Position numbers and translations under genes: made by a program
Notes under the pieces: generated by a model
Database searches by the model: none
What the model was told of the DNA's origin: nothing
Seen by the model: the letters and a program-made list of their open reading frames with translations, nothing else
Origin: Streptomyces canus
GTDB taxonomy: Bacteria > Actinomycetota > Actinomycetes > Streptomycetales > Streptomycetaceae
Length of the DNA: 64,000 nucleotides
Assembly: GCF_030816965.1 (NCBI RefSeq)
Contig: NZ_JAUSYQ010000002.1
Coordinates: forward strand, 10,096,001 to 10,160,000
Direction: 5' to 3'
In this document: piece by piece, positions 18,269-27,591 of the stretch
Numbering within the stretch: the first letter of the stretch is position 1
Layout of the letters: each line of letters begins with the position of its first letter

Positions 18269-18709
18269 ATGGACGACATCGACCGGGCCATCCTGCGGGA
18301 GCTGCAGGTCGACGGCCGGATCCCTTACGCCGATCTGGGTCCGAAGGTGGGTTTGTCACCCTCGGCCGCGAGGCTCCGGCTGCAGCGGCTGATCGACGCC
18401 AAGGCGGTCCAGGTCGTCGGAGTGACCGACCCGATGACCATGGGCCAGCAGGCGATGGCACTGCTGGGCTTGCGCATCGACGGCGATCCCCGGGCGGTCG
18501 CCGATGAACTGTCCCGGCACGACGAAGTCGTGTACACGGTCCTGACGGCCGGCGGCTTCGACCTGTTCGCGGAGGTGGTGTGCCCTCAGCCTCGGGATCT
18601 TCTGGACTTCATCAACGACGTCGTGCGGCCCGTCGAGGGTGTCGCATCCGTGGAGAACTTCCCCTACTTCGCGATTCACACTCACCGCTTCTTGTGGCAC
18701 GTCGACTGA
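18269..18709 (+). CDS. Lrp/AsnC-family transcriptional regulator
   Basis: A 146-residue regulator. The N-terminal helix-turn-helix is MDDIDRAILRELQVDGRIPY to AARLRLQRLIDAKAVQVVG, and the C-terminal RAM domain has a typical YTVLTAGGFDLFAEVVC strand pair. The ATG at 18269 follows CAGGAGAGAG. Proteins of this class sense amino acids and often control adjacent amino-acid metabolism genes; the next gene, 50 bases downstream, is an aminotransferase fusion, so it is the likely target. Confidence 0.9.
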   Translation: MDDIDRAILRELQVDGRIPYADLGPKVGLSPSAARLRLQRLIDAKAVQVVGVTDPMTMGQQAMALLGLRIDGDPRAVADELSRHDEVVYTVLTAGGFDLFAEVVCPQPRDLLDFINDVVRPVEGVASVENFPYFAIHTHRFLWHVD

Positions 18710-18759
18710 GGCATCCGAGAGTCCGAGCCCCTTTGCCCGCACCAGCCGAGGAACCCTGC

Positions 18760-21729
18760 ATGCTGCCCGACGAGCACCGCACGATCGACTTCTTCACCGA
18801 GGACGCCCTTCCCGCACCCCGCATGGCCCCGGCCGAGGCCGAGCTCATCGCTGCCGAACACCTCGGCATCACTGCTCGCGCGCAGGCGCTGGGCAGCCAG
18901 CAGGACGCCAACTTCCTGTTCCACGACGACGAGGGGACGCCCGCGGCGATTCTGAAGATCGCCAACCCCGCCTTCGGCACGGTGGAGATCGAAGCCCAGG
19001 ACGCGGCAGCCGACCTGATCGCTTCGGCCCGCCCGGAACTGCGCATCGCCACGGTCCTGCGCCGCCCTGACGGCTCCCCGCGGCGCACGACGGTGGACAC
19101 CGGCAACGGTCCGGCCGTCGCGCGCCTGCTGCGCTACCTGCCCGGCGGCACGCTCTCGGGACCACGGCACCTGTCCCCCGGCACCGTGGCGGGCATGGGC
19201 ACGATCGTCGCGAAGGTCAGCACCGCCCTGCGCGACTTCCGGCACCCGGGCCTCGACCGCGTGCTCCAGTGGGACCCGCAGCACGCCGATCGCGTCGTCG
19301 CCAAGCTCGCCGGGCACATCGCCGAACCCGACCGGCGCACCGCCGTCCAGACCGCGACCGCGGAGGCCTGGGCACATGTCCAGCAGCTCGCCGCCGCGCT
19401 GCCGTCGCAGGCCGTGCACCTGGACCTCACCGACGACAATCTGATCCGCTGTCCCGACAGCCGTCCGCCCATGCCGGACGGGGTCATCGACTTCGGTGAC
19501 GTGACCACGAGCTGGGCGGTCGGCGAACTCGCCGTGTCACTGTCCTCGATGCTCCACCACGACGGTATCGAGCCTCACCACGTGCTGCCGGCCGTCCGCG
19601 CCTTCCACGCCGTTCGGCCGCTCTCCGCCGAGGAAGCCGAGGCGGTGTGGCCGCTCGTGGTCCTGCGCGCCGCCGTCCTGGTGGCCAGCGGGCGGCACCA
19701 GGCCGCCGTCGACGAGGACAACGTCTACGCCAAGGCCGCGCTCGACCACGAATGGCGGATATTCGAACAGGCCACCAGGCTGCCCCTGCCGGTGATGATC
19801 CGCCTCGTCAGGGACGCGAGCGGCATGGCCGACATGCCGGCCCGGACGGTGCGCGCCGACGCACCGGTGCGTCCTCTCCTGAGGGACCTCGCCGCCGACG
19901 ACATCACCCTCCTCGACCTGTCCACCGAAGCTGATTCCATGGACCATGGAGCCTGGATGGACGAAGGCACCGAGGCCCGGCTGGTGACCTCCGCCCTCGC
20001 GGACGGAGCGGTCGCCGTCGCCACCCGGTACGCCCGTGCGCGCCTCACTCGGACACCGGCGCTGTCGGCGCTGTCCGCCGCCACGGTGCCCACCGGAATC
20101 GACCTCCGGCTCGGCCGGGATGCCGTGGTGCAGGTGCCCGCCGCGGGGAAGGTCCTCGCCGCGGCGCCGGGCCACGTGGAACTCACCTACGGCACGCAGG
20201 TGCTGTCGCTGTCCTTCCCCCACGCGGTCCAGCCCGTGGTCACCACCGGTGCGACGGTGCAGGCGGGCGAGGACATCACCCACCTCGGCTCCGGCGCCTC
20301 GGTCCACGTTGCGCTGCGCGACGCCGACGGCCCCGCTGCCCCGCACCTGGTCCGTCCCGAGTACGCCGCCGGCTGGCTCGCGCTCACCGCCGACCCCGCC
20401 CCGCTCCTCGGCCTCCCGGCCGACTCCGACCGTACGCGCGAGAGGGACCTGATCGACCGGCGTGACGCCGCGTTCGCCACCGTGCAGGGGCACTACTACG
20501 ACAACCCTCCGCGTGTCGAACGTGGTTGGCGCCACCATCTGCTGTCCACCGACGGCCGGTCGTACCTCGACATCGTCAACAACGTCACCCCATTGGGCCA
20601 CGCCCACCCCCGCGTCGAGCAGGCAGTCTCCCGCCAGTTGCGGCGGCTCAACACCAACTCGCGCTTCCACTACGCCTCCGTGGTGGAGTTCTCCGAGCGC
20701 CTCGCCGGCCTCCTGCCCGACCCTCTGGACACGGTGTTCCTCGCCAACTCCGGTTCGGAAGCGGTGGATCTGGGCCTTCGCCTGGCCATCGGGGCCTCCG
20801 GCCGGCACGACGTCGTCGCGCTGCGCGAGGCGTACCACGGCTGGACGTACGCCTCCGACGCGGTCTCCACCTCGCTCCAGGACAACCCGAACGCCCTGGC
20901 CACCCGCCCGAGCTGGGTGCACACCGTGGACTCGCCCAACTCCTACCGCGGCCGCCACCGCGGGTCGGACGCCGTGCGCTACGCACCCGAGGCCGTCGCG
21001 GTGATCGACGAACTGGCCGCTGCCGACCGCCCGGCGGGAGCATTCATCGGCGAGACCTTCTACGGCAACGCCGGAGGAGTCGCCCTCCCCGACGGCTATC
21101 TCGCCCAGGTGTACGCGGCGGTACGGCGTCACGGCGGCCTGGCCGTCGCCGACGAGGTCCAGGTCGGATACGGCCGCCTGGGACACTGGTTCTGGGGCTT
21201 CGAGCAGCAGCGGGTCGTCCCCGACATCGTCTGTGTCGCCAAGGCCATGGGCAACGGACACCCCCTCGGCGCCGTCATCACATCCAAGGCGGTCGCGGAC
21301 CGGTACCGCGACCAGGGCTACTTCTTCTCCTCCACCGGCGGCAGCCCCGTCTCCAGCATCGTGGGTCTCACCGTCCTGGACACCCTGCGCGACGAAGACC
21401 TCCAGGGCAACGCGGCGCGCGTCGGCGGCCATCTGAAAGGCCGGCTGGAGGCACTGGCCGACCGCTACGGCATCATCGGCGCCGTCCACGGCTCGGGCCT
21501 CTACCTCGGCCTCGAACTCGTCCGGGACCGCGTCGGCCTGGAGCCCGCCACAGAAGAGACCGCCGAACTCTGCGACCGCATGCTCGACCTCGGTGTGATC
21601 GTCCAGCCCACCGGGGACCACCTCAACATCCTCAAGATCAAGCCACCGCTGTGCATCGACACCACCGCAGCCGACTTCTTCGCCGACATGCTCGACCTGG
21701 CCCTCACCCAACTCGGCCATTCCCGCTGA
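18760..21729 (+). CDS. Fusion of APH-like kinase, linker domain and class-III aminotransferase
   Basis: A 989-residue multidomain protein. Residues 1-330 have an aminoglycoside-phosphotransferase/choline-kinase fold with HLDLTDDN (His220 region) and VIDFGD. Residues about 380-540 form a beta-rich linker domain (YGTQVLSLSFPH, GATVQAGEDITHLGSG) similar in style to duplicated hybrid or M23-like folds. Residues 560-985 are a PLP-dependent class-III aminotransferase: NNVTPLGHAHP, NSGSEAVDLGLRLA, YHGWTY, ADEVQVGYGRLG and the PLP lysine in AKAMGNG at K828. The known relatives of this architecture act on phosphorylated amines, such as ethanolamine-phosphate or hydroxylysine lyases. A two-step route (phosphorylate, then eliminate) is the inferred role. 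Confidence 0.85.
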   Translation: MLPDEHRTIDFFTEDALPAPRMAPAEAELIAAEHLGITARAQALGSQQDANFLFHDDEGTPAAILKIANPAFGTVEIEAQDAAADLIASARPELRIATVLRRPDGSPRRTTVDTGNGPAVARLLRYLPGGTLSGPRHLSPGTVAGMGTIVAKVSTALRDFRHPGLDRVLQWDPQHADRVVAKLAGHIAEPDRRTAVQTATAEAWAHVQQLAAALPSQAVHLDLTDDNLIRCPDSRPPMPDGVIDFGDVTTSWAVGELAVSLSSMLHHDGIEPHHVLPAVRAFHAVRPLSAEEAEAVWPLVVLRAAVLVASGRHQAAVDEDNVYAKAALDHEWRIFEQATRLPLPVMIRLVRDASGMADMPARTVRADAPVRPLLRDLAADDITLLDLSTEADSMDHGAWMDEGTEARLVTSALADGAVAVATRYARARLTRTPALSALSAATVPTGIDLRLGRDAVVQVPAAGKVLAAAPGHVELTYGTQVLSLSFPHAVQPVVTTGATVQAGEDITHLGSGASVHVALRDADGPAAPHLVRPEYAAGWLALTADPAPLLGLPADSDRTRERDLIDRRDAAFATVQGHYYDNPPRVERGWRHHLLSTDGRSYLDIVNNVTPLGHAHPRVEQAVSRQLRRLNTNSRFHYASVVEFSERLAGLLPDPLDTVFLANSGSEAVDLGLRLAIGASGRHDVVALREAYHGWTYASDAVSTSLQDNPNALATRPSWVHTVDSPNSYRGRHRGSDAVRYAPEAVAVIDELAAADRPAGAFIGETFYGNAGGVALPDGYLAQVYAAVRRHGGLAVADEVQVGYGRLGHWFWGFEQQRVVPDIVCVAKAMGNGHPLGAVITSKAVADRYRDQGYFFSSTGGSPVSSIVGLTVLDTLRDEDLQGNAARVGGHLKGRLEALADRYGIIGAVHGSGLYLGLELVRDRVGLEPATEETAELCDRMLDLGVIVQPTGDHLNILKIKPPLCIDTTAADFFADMLDLALTQLGHSR

Positions 21730-21949
21730 CGCCACACATCCGGAGGCCCGGGCCCGGCGGCGTCTACGGCGTCCATCCGAGCCGCTGGACGCGCAGGCCC
21801 CGGCCCGCCGATGACCGGAATCACATACACGCGTGAGCGGCAACTCCCCGGCGCAAACCCCCTCAGGGGCTGGTGTTGCGACCACGTCTGGAACCCAAGC
21901 TGACAAGCAGGGCTGGGTCACGCTGTCGAAGCCAGTCCCTCCAGGACGC

Positions 21950-22145
21950 GTTGGGGACGCGTTGGGGACGCAAGGATAGGAACAGACTGACAAGGGCTGA
22001 GGAACGCCGAGATGACTCGCCATTTCGAACTGCGAAAACGCCATGGATCGGCGCTGATCGGCAAGGCCCGCCAAGATCCTCAAAGGACTCATAATCCGTC
22101 GGCCGTGGGTTCGAGTCCCAGCCGCCCCGCCTGCGCAGACTTCTG
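21950..22145 (+). repeat. tRNA 3'-half remnant 3 with upstream homology arm
   Basis: The core at 22085 onwards (GGACTCATAATCCGTCGG, GTGGGTTCGAGTCCCA, GCCGCCCC) repeats remnant 2. The flank from about 21950 (GCAAGGATAGGAACAGAC ... GATCGGCAAGGC) matches the arm of remnant 2 over roughly 130 bases. The anticodon stem is mismatched on the 5' side, so it is not a working tRNA. The following TTCTGAC joins directly to the serine hydrolase remnant. Confidence 0.68.
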
Positions 22146-23236
22146 ACGGTGTGCGCGCTGGTTCCCGCGACGGGCAGTGCGGTCGCTGCACCGCCTGCCG
22201 TGGTACCGGACGGAACCGCGTTGCAGGCGGCGCTGGAGCGGGTGACGGCAACCGGAGCGGTCGGCGTGGTCGCCGAGGTCCGCCAGGGTGACGCCGTATG
22301 GCGCGGCAGCAGCGGCACATCCAGCCTCAACGGCCGGCAGCCCGCCCCCGTCGACGGCCGCTTCCGCGCCGGAAGCGTCACCGAGACGTTCACCGCCACC
22401 GTGGTGCTCCAGCTGGTGGGTGAGGGGTGGCTGCGCCTGTCCGACACCGCCGAGCGGTGGCTCCCCGGCCTCGTTCCCTCCCCTGGAGGCGAACGGATCA
22501 CGGTCCGGGACCTGCTCCAGCACGCCAGCGGCCTGCCCGAGTACACGGACGGACTGCTCGACGGCGACGCCCTCCGTGACCGCTTCCGCACCTGGACACC
22601 GGCCGAGCTGGTCCGACGGACCGTCAAGGACGGCGACCGGGACCGCCCTCTGCTGTTCCCGCCGGGCACCGATCACCACTACTCCAATACGGGCTACATC
22701 GGCTCGGCATGATCGTCGAAAAGGTCGCCGGCCCTTCCTGCCGCACCGAGATCGACCGGCGCATCATCCGGCCCCTCGGACTCCGGGACACCCGGCTGCC
22801 GGGCTCCTCTCCCTTCATCACCGGGCCTCACTCCCATGGCTACGAACCGGTGGAGAAAGGGGACGGGACACTTGTCCCGGTCGACTGCACCACCGTCAAC
22901 ATGTCCATCGCCGGCGCTGCCGGCGAGATCATCTCCAACCACCGCCGACCTCGACCATTTCTTCCGCGCCCTGCTCGGCGGCGGCCTCCTGCGCCGGCCG
23001 ATTTGCGCGAGATGACCACCGACACCAGCGGCGACGGCTGGGCCCTCGGCCTGGAGATGGCCACGCTCCCCTGCGGCACCATCGTGGGCCACGGCGGCGG
23101 CACTCCCGGTTACCGCACCATCTCCTTCCACGCACTCGACGGCATCCGCCAAGTCACCGTGGACTGGACCGACTGGGGCACCGACGCCAGCCCTGCGACC
23201 CTCGCCCTGATGACCGCCGCCCTCTGCCCCTCGTAG
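22131..23236 (+). pseudogene. Secreted serine hydrolase (beta-lactamase/DD-peptidase fold), inactivated
   Basis: Pieces of a class-C-type hydrolase are spread over shifting frames. The first reads RLLTVCALVPATGSAVA (truncated signal peptide), then FRAGSVTETFTATVVLQLV, LLQHASGLP and HYSNTGYIG. After 22700 the frame changes to MIVEKVAG ... AAGEIIS, and changes again near 22940 and 22990 before ALGLEMATL and GHGGGTPGYR. The catalytic SxxK motif reads SVTE: the codon at 22383 is GAG where lysine AAG is expected. The start of the signal peptide is lost at the tRNA-like repeat. Confidence 0.82.
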
Positions 23237-23571
23237 CCACCAACGGCCAACCGATCCCGCACTCCGCAACGAGGTGGCAGCTGGAAACGGTGGAGCCGGT
23301 CTCCGAGGAGAACACCCGCTACACCACAGTGCCCTGACACACGACGCCGAGGACGGCACGGCCCCGCCGATACTGCCGGCCTGCTCCCGCCACACCTCTG
23401 CCCGCTCTCTGGAACGGTCTGCGCGACCCGGCGTCGCCCTGTCGCCCGGCACGTCGCCGAACGCGACCCTGCCGGTCGGCGGCGCAGGTGAATCCGAGCG
23501 CATCAGGGCCTCGGGCTCATCCCGTTACTCCCTTGGCGCGGATCTCGGTCCCCCCCGCTTAAGCTGCGGGC
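23237..23571. other. No recognisable gene
   Basis: About 335 bases between the hydrolase remnant and the next ORF. Only short unconvincing frames are present. The last part should contain the promoter of the 23572 gene. Confidence 0.45.
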
Positions 23572-24045
23572 GTGAAGTACAGCGAACTTGAGGCGGACAT
23601 TCTCCAGCTGATCGTCGGAGCCACCGAGGGCAGTGTTCGTGCCTTCGGAGAGGAGACGGTCACCCGTCTGGTGCGGCCGGAGCTGCTGCGCGGTGCGGCC
23701 GAGGACGAACTCACGGAAGAGGCCCGGGCGGCACTGACCACCGCGTGCGTGAACGTCCTGACGATCAGCGCCGCCGAGCTGCACGACGAGCTTGCGACGA
23801 TCTATGACGGCATCCTGGTCGATGACGATCTGGACCCCGGAGTCCTCACCGCCATCAGCGCGTTGGCGCACTGGCAGAGCTACCTGGAGCAGGGCCGGCG
23901 CGGCGAGCTCTACGAACTCGCCGTGCGTTCCATCGAGGACATCGACCACGAGGTGTCCGCGGATCTCGACGACTTCCTCGCCACGCCGGAGATGGCGGCC
24001 GAGTACGAGCGCATCCGGCGGCTGCTGGCTCCAGGCGCGGAGTAG
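23572..24045 (+). CDS. Conserved-looking acidic hypothetical protein
   Basis: A 157-residue soluble acidic, mostly helical protein (MKYSELEADILQLIV at the start, AVRSIEDIDHEVSADLDDFL near the end) starting GTG at 23572. No family is recognised. Size, charge and lack of signal resemble immunity or antitoxin-like proteins, but that is only a resemblance. It is followed by a truncated Doc-type toxin 63 bases downstream; no direct link is visible. Confidence 0.5.
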   Translation: MKYSELEADILQLIVGATEGSVRAFGEETVTRLVRPELLRGAAEDELTEEARAALTTACVNVLTISAAELHDELATIYDGILVDDDLDPGVLTAISALAHWQSYLEQGRRGELYELAVRSIEDIDHEVSADLDDFLATPEMAAEYERIRRLLAPGAE

Positions 24046-24108
24046 GGGCGCCGGAACCGGTGCGGCTGGTCCCGGAAACCAATCCGCCATCTTCCCCATT
24101 CTCACGCC

Positions 24109-24387
24109 ATGATCCAGCGCCGCTCAAGCGTGTCCCCCGTCTTTCAGGCAGCCGACCCGGATGCCGCCTGGCGCGCGGCCGCGCTCATGCACACCATCGT
24201 GCTCCAGGAGCCGCTCCCACACCGCAACAGCCTCTACGCCGCGTTCGTCGCGGCCCAGTACATGGATCAGTCAGGCGAGGGCATCGACCCGCCCTACGGC
24301 GCCCTTTCCGACCTCGTACAGAAGATCCGCGACACACGCCTGCGGGTCCCCGAAGTCGCCGAGCGGATCCGCTCCTGGAAGATCTGA
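24109..24387 (+). pseudogene. Doc/Fic-type toxin, N-terminally truncated
   Basis: A 92-residue frame reads ADPDAAWRAAALMHTIVLQE, then PHRNSLYAAFVAAQYMDQSGEGIDPPYGAL and RVPEVAERIRSWKI in segments. This is the C-terminal part of the Fic-family toxin component common in Streptomyces. About 50 N-terminal residues are missing. The position of the usual HPFxxGNGR-type loop reads PLPHRNSL, so key Fic residues appear lost or were already divergent. No antitoxin is recognised next to it. Confidence 0.6.
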
Positions 24388-24848
24388 GACGCCGACCGGC
24401 GACTGCAACGGCAGCGTTGACCGAGCGGTCGAGAAGTCTGGTCCCAGCTGAGCCGGAACTCCGCCTGAGGATCAAGGAAAGTCAACCGGGCGGCTTCGGC
24501 CTGGCATGCGTGGCCGTGTGGATCAGTCAGTAAAGGGCGCGGGGGTGGCAGCACAGCGATCACGGAAGGCCGAAAACCGGCGCCGTGTGTACCGATTTGC
24601 CTGGCCTGCGTGATCAATTCAAGCCGTTGGCTTGAGGCTTGCATGACAAGAACACGTCCGCGGTGTCACTCTGCTCCGGGAATTCACAGCTCCCTTACAG
24701 GTTCATCACGCGGCTCAGCCGCGTTTCCTCCACTCCCCACCTCCTTCCACCCGCATGCCGTGCAGCGCTCCGGACCGGCCTACCCCGCCGATCCGTCTCG
24801 TCCACGGCCCCCACCACGGGTCGGCCGTCGTACCGAAGGAGACCCCCC
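24388..24848. other. Leader region of the M4 protease, with one dyad
   Basis: About 460 bases without a convincing gene. It contains a perfect 7-bp dyad, TCAAGCC-GTT-GGCTTGA, at 24619-24635, some 210 bases before the protease start. The dyad may be a regulator site for the protease. Nothing else stands out. Confidence 0.45.
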
Positions 24849-27116
24849 TTGCCCCTGCGACAGAACGCCCTCGTGCGCCCCAGACGCCTCACCGCCCTCG
24901 CTCTGGCGGCCGTGGGTTCCCTTCTCGCCCTGGCCGTCCCGGACTCCGCCACCGCGGCACCGGCGCACCCGGCACGCGCGAAGATCACCGCCACGCCTCG
25001 GGCCGGCGCCGCCCAGACCCCGCTGTCTCCCGCCCGCCGCACCGCCCTGATCAGGAGCGCCCGGTCCGAGGCGGCCGGTACCGCACAGCGCATCGGCCTC
25101 GGCGCCAAGGAGAGGCTCGTCGTCAAGGACGTCATCAGGGACGCCGACGGCACCACACACACTCGCTACGAGCGCACCTACGCCGGGTTGCCCGTCCTGG
25201 GCGGCGACTTGGTCGTGCACGACGACAACGGCCGTACGACCGTCACCAAGGCCAACGCGGCGAAGCTGTCGGTGCCCTCGCTCAGCCCGAAGGTCACGAC
25301 CGCAGGCGCCACCGCCAAGGCCCTTACCGCCTCGAAGCAGGATCGGGTCAGGGACGCCAAGGTGGCCGACGCCTCCCGTCTGGTCGTCTGGGCCGGAACT
25401 GGCAAGCCCGTGCTGGCCTGGGAAACCGTCGTGGAAGGTGTCCAGAAGGACGGCACACCAAGCGAGCTCCAGGTCGTCACCGACGCCGCCACCGGCAAGG
25501 AACTCCTGGCTGCCGAGAAGGTGCACACCGGCTCCGGCACCGGCCAGTACGTGGGCACGGTCCCGCTCGGCACCACCCTGTCCGGCTCGGCATACCAGCT
25601 CGCAGACCCCGACCGCGCCGGGCACCGCACGTACGACCTGGGCCAGGGCACCTCGGGCACCGGCACCCTGTTCACGGACGACAACGATGTCTGGGGCGAC
25701 GGTCTGCCGTCCAACCGCCAGACCGCAGGGGTCGACGTGGCCTTCGGCGCCGCGGCCACCTGGGACTTCTACAAAGAGGCCTACGGCCGCAACGGCATCC
25801 GCAACGACGGGGTCGCCGCCTACAGCCGCGCTCACTACGGCAGCAACTACGTCAACGCCTTCTGGCAGGACTCCTGCTTCTGCATGACGTACGGTGACGG
25901 CTCGGGCAACACCCACCCGCTGACGGCGCTCGACGTTGCCGCCCACGAGATGAGCCACGGCGTCACCGCCGCCACCGCGGGCCTGGTCTACTCGGGCGAG
26001 TCCGGCGGCCTGAACGAGGCGACCTCCGACATCTTCGCGGCGGCCGTCGAGTTCCACTCGAACCTCGCAGCCGACCCCGGTGACTACCTCGTCGGCGAGA
26101 AGATCGACATCAACGGCGACGGCACCCCCCTGCGTTACATGGACAAGCCCTCCAAGGACGGCTCCTCCCACGACAGTTGGAGCTCCAGCCTGGGCAGTGT
26201 CGACGTCCACTACTCCTCGGGGCCGGCGAACCACTTCTTCTACCTGCTCTCCGAGGGCAGCGGCGCCAAGACCGTCAACGGTGTCTCGTACGACAGCCCG
26301 ACCTATGACGGTCAGGCCGTCAGCGGCATCGGCATCGAGAACGCGGCCGCGATCTGGTACCGGGCGCTGACGACGTACATGACCTCGACAACGAACTACG
26401 CGGGTGCCCGCACCGCCACCCTGGCGGCCGCCGCCGACCTGTTCGGCACCTACAGCCCGACCTACCTCGCCGTCGCCGACGCCTGGGCCGCGATCAACGT
26501 CGGCAACCGCATCGCCCTCGGCGTGAACGTCGCGCCGGTGGCAGACCAGATCAGCGGCCTCAACCAGGACGTCAGCCTGCGGTTGGACGCCTACACCACC
26601 AACGCCGGAGCCTCGCTGACCTACGAGGCCACCGGCCTGCCGGACGGTCTGACCATCAGCCCGAGCGGTCTGATCAGCGGCACCCCGACCACGCTCGGCA
26701 CCGGCGACGTCACGATCAAGGTGACCGACAGCACGGGCGCGACCGCCTCGGTCACCTTCAGCTGGCAGATCGCCTATGTCTACGCCAACGGCTCCCGCGT
26801 GGACATCCCCGACAACGGGGCCGCCGTGGAGTCCCCTGTGACCATCACAGGCCGCGACGGCAAAGCCTCCGCGACCACCAAGGTCTACGTCAACATCGTC
26901 CACACCTACCGCGGTGACCTGACCGTCGACCTCGTCGGCCCCGACGGCACCGTCTACTCCCTGCTCAACCGCAGCGGAGGCTCCGCCGACAACGTCGACC
27001 AGACCTTCACGGTCGACGCCTCCACGCAACCGCTCAACGGCACATGGAAGCTGCGCGTACAGGACCGGGCGTCCATCGACGTCGGATACATCGCCCGCTG
27101 GCAACTGACACCCTGA
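24849..27116 (+). CDS. Secreted M4-family (thermolysin-like) metalloprotease
   Basis: A 755-residue exported zinc protease. It starts TTG at 24849 with GAAGGAG about 7 bases upstream, and the signal peptide runs LTALALAAVGSLLALAVP to ATAAP. A propeptide of the fungalysin/thermolysin and PepSY type follows (residues about 50-215). The catalytic domain has HEMSH with H366, E367 and H370, and the third zinc ligand in GGLNEATSD at E390. After it come an Ig-like domain (LSLTYEATGLPDGLTISP region) and a C-terminal P/proprotein-convertase domain (VYVNIVHTYRGDLTVDLVGP). It should act outside the cell on proteins and be activated by removing the propeptide. Confidence 0.93.
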   Translation: MPLRQNALVRPRRLTALALAAVGSLLALAVPDSATAAPAHPARAKITATPRAGAAQTPLSPARRTALIRSARSEAAGTAQRIGLGAKERLVVKDVIRDADGTTHTRYERTYAGLPVLGGDLVVHDDNGRTTVTKANAAKLSVPSLSPKVTTAGATAKALTASKQDRVRDAKVADASRLVVWAGTGKPVLAWETVVEGVQKDGTPSELQVVTDAATGKELLAAEKVHTGSGTGQYVGTVPLGTTLSGSAYQLADPDRAGHRTYDLGQGTSGTGTLFTDDNDVWGDGLPSNRQTAGVDVAFGAAATWDFYKEAYGRNGIRNDGVAAYSRAHYGSNYVNAFWQDSCFCMTYGDGSGNTHPLTALDVAAHEMSHGVTAATAGLVYSGESGGLNEATSDIFAAAVEFHSNLAADPGDYLVGEKIDINGDGTPLRYMDKPSKDGSSHDSWSSSLGSVDVHYSSGPANHFFYLLSEGSGAKTVNGVSYDSPTYDGQAVSGIGIENAAAIWYRALTTYMTSTTNYAGARTATLAAAADLFGTYSPTYLAVADAWAAINVGNRIALGVNVAPVADQISGLNQDVSLRLDAYTTNAGASLTYEATGLPDGLTISPSGLISGTPTTLGTGDVTIKVTDSTGATASVTFSWQIAYVYANGSRVDIPDNGAAVESPVTITGRDGKASATTKVYVNIVHTYRGDLTVDLVGPDGTVYSLLNRSGGSADNVDQTFTVDASTQPLNGTWKLRVQDRASIDVGYIARWQLTP

Positions 27117-27284
27117 CCCGGCGCCACCGGCACCCCGCCGCCCGGGCCCCTCGGGACCCGGGCGGCGGGGCCCATTGCTGCCGCACGAGAGCTGTCGCTG
27201 CGCGCACCCGCCCTGGTGCTGCTGCGCTACCCCAAAAGGGCTGGGGCCGCAGCGAATTCGCCGCTGCCGCCCATCACGGTCGAC

Positions 27285-27496
27285 GCCCTGGACAGTTGTC
27301 TGACGGGGCGGACGGAGGGGCCGCTGTTCCTCACCCGCACGGGGCCCGGTTGCGTGCACCGGAGGTGTGGAAGATGCTGCGCCGCCTGGCCAAGCGCGCT
27401 GGTCTGCCGTCGGCTGGCACCATCCACCCGCCGGTTCTCCGGAACGGGTTCATCACCGACGCCCTCGTATCCGGCAGGCCGCACGTTGCGACCTGA
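27285..27496 (+). pseudogene. Tyrosine recombinase (integrase) C-terminal relic
   Basis: A plus frame reads VDALDSCLTGRTEGPLFLTRTG, then shifts by one base near 27343 into RLRAPEVWKMLRRLAKRAGL and FITDALVSG, ending at 27496. This is the C-terminal catalytic half of an Int/XerD-type recombinase. The HxLRH box reads PPVLRNG, so both histidines are lost, and the nucleophilic tyrosine region is absent. It could be the vanished integrase of one of the tRNA-linked islands, but no link is proved. Confidence 0.62.
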
Positions 27497-27591
27497 GGGC
27501 GATCCGTTCCTTCGCCGACGTTCTCCGCCAGGACATCGACGCCGTCACCGCCGGCTCACACCCCGTCCGCATGCCTGCCCCGGCCGAAAAC

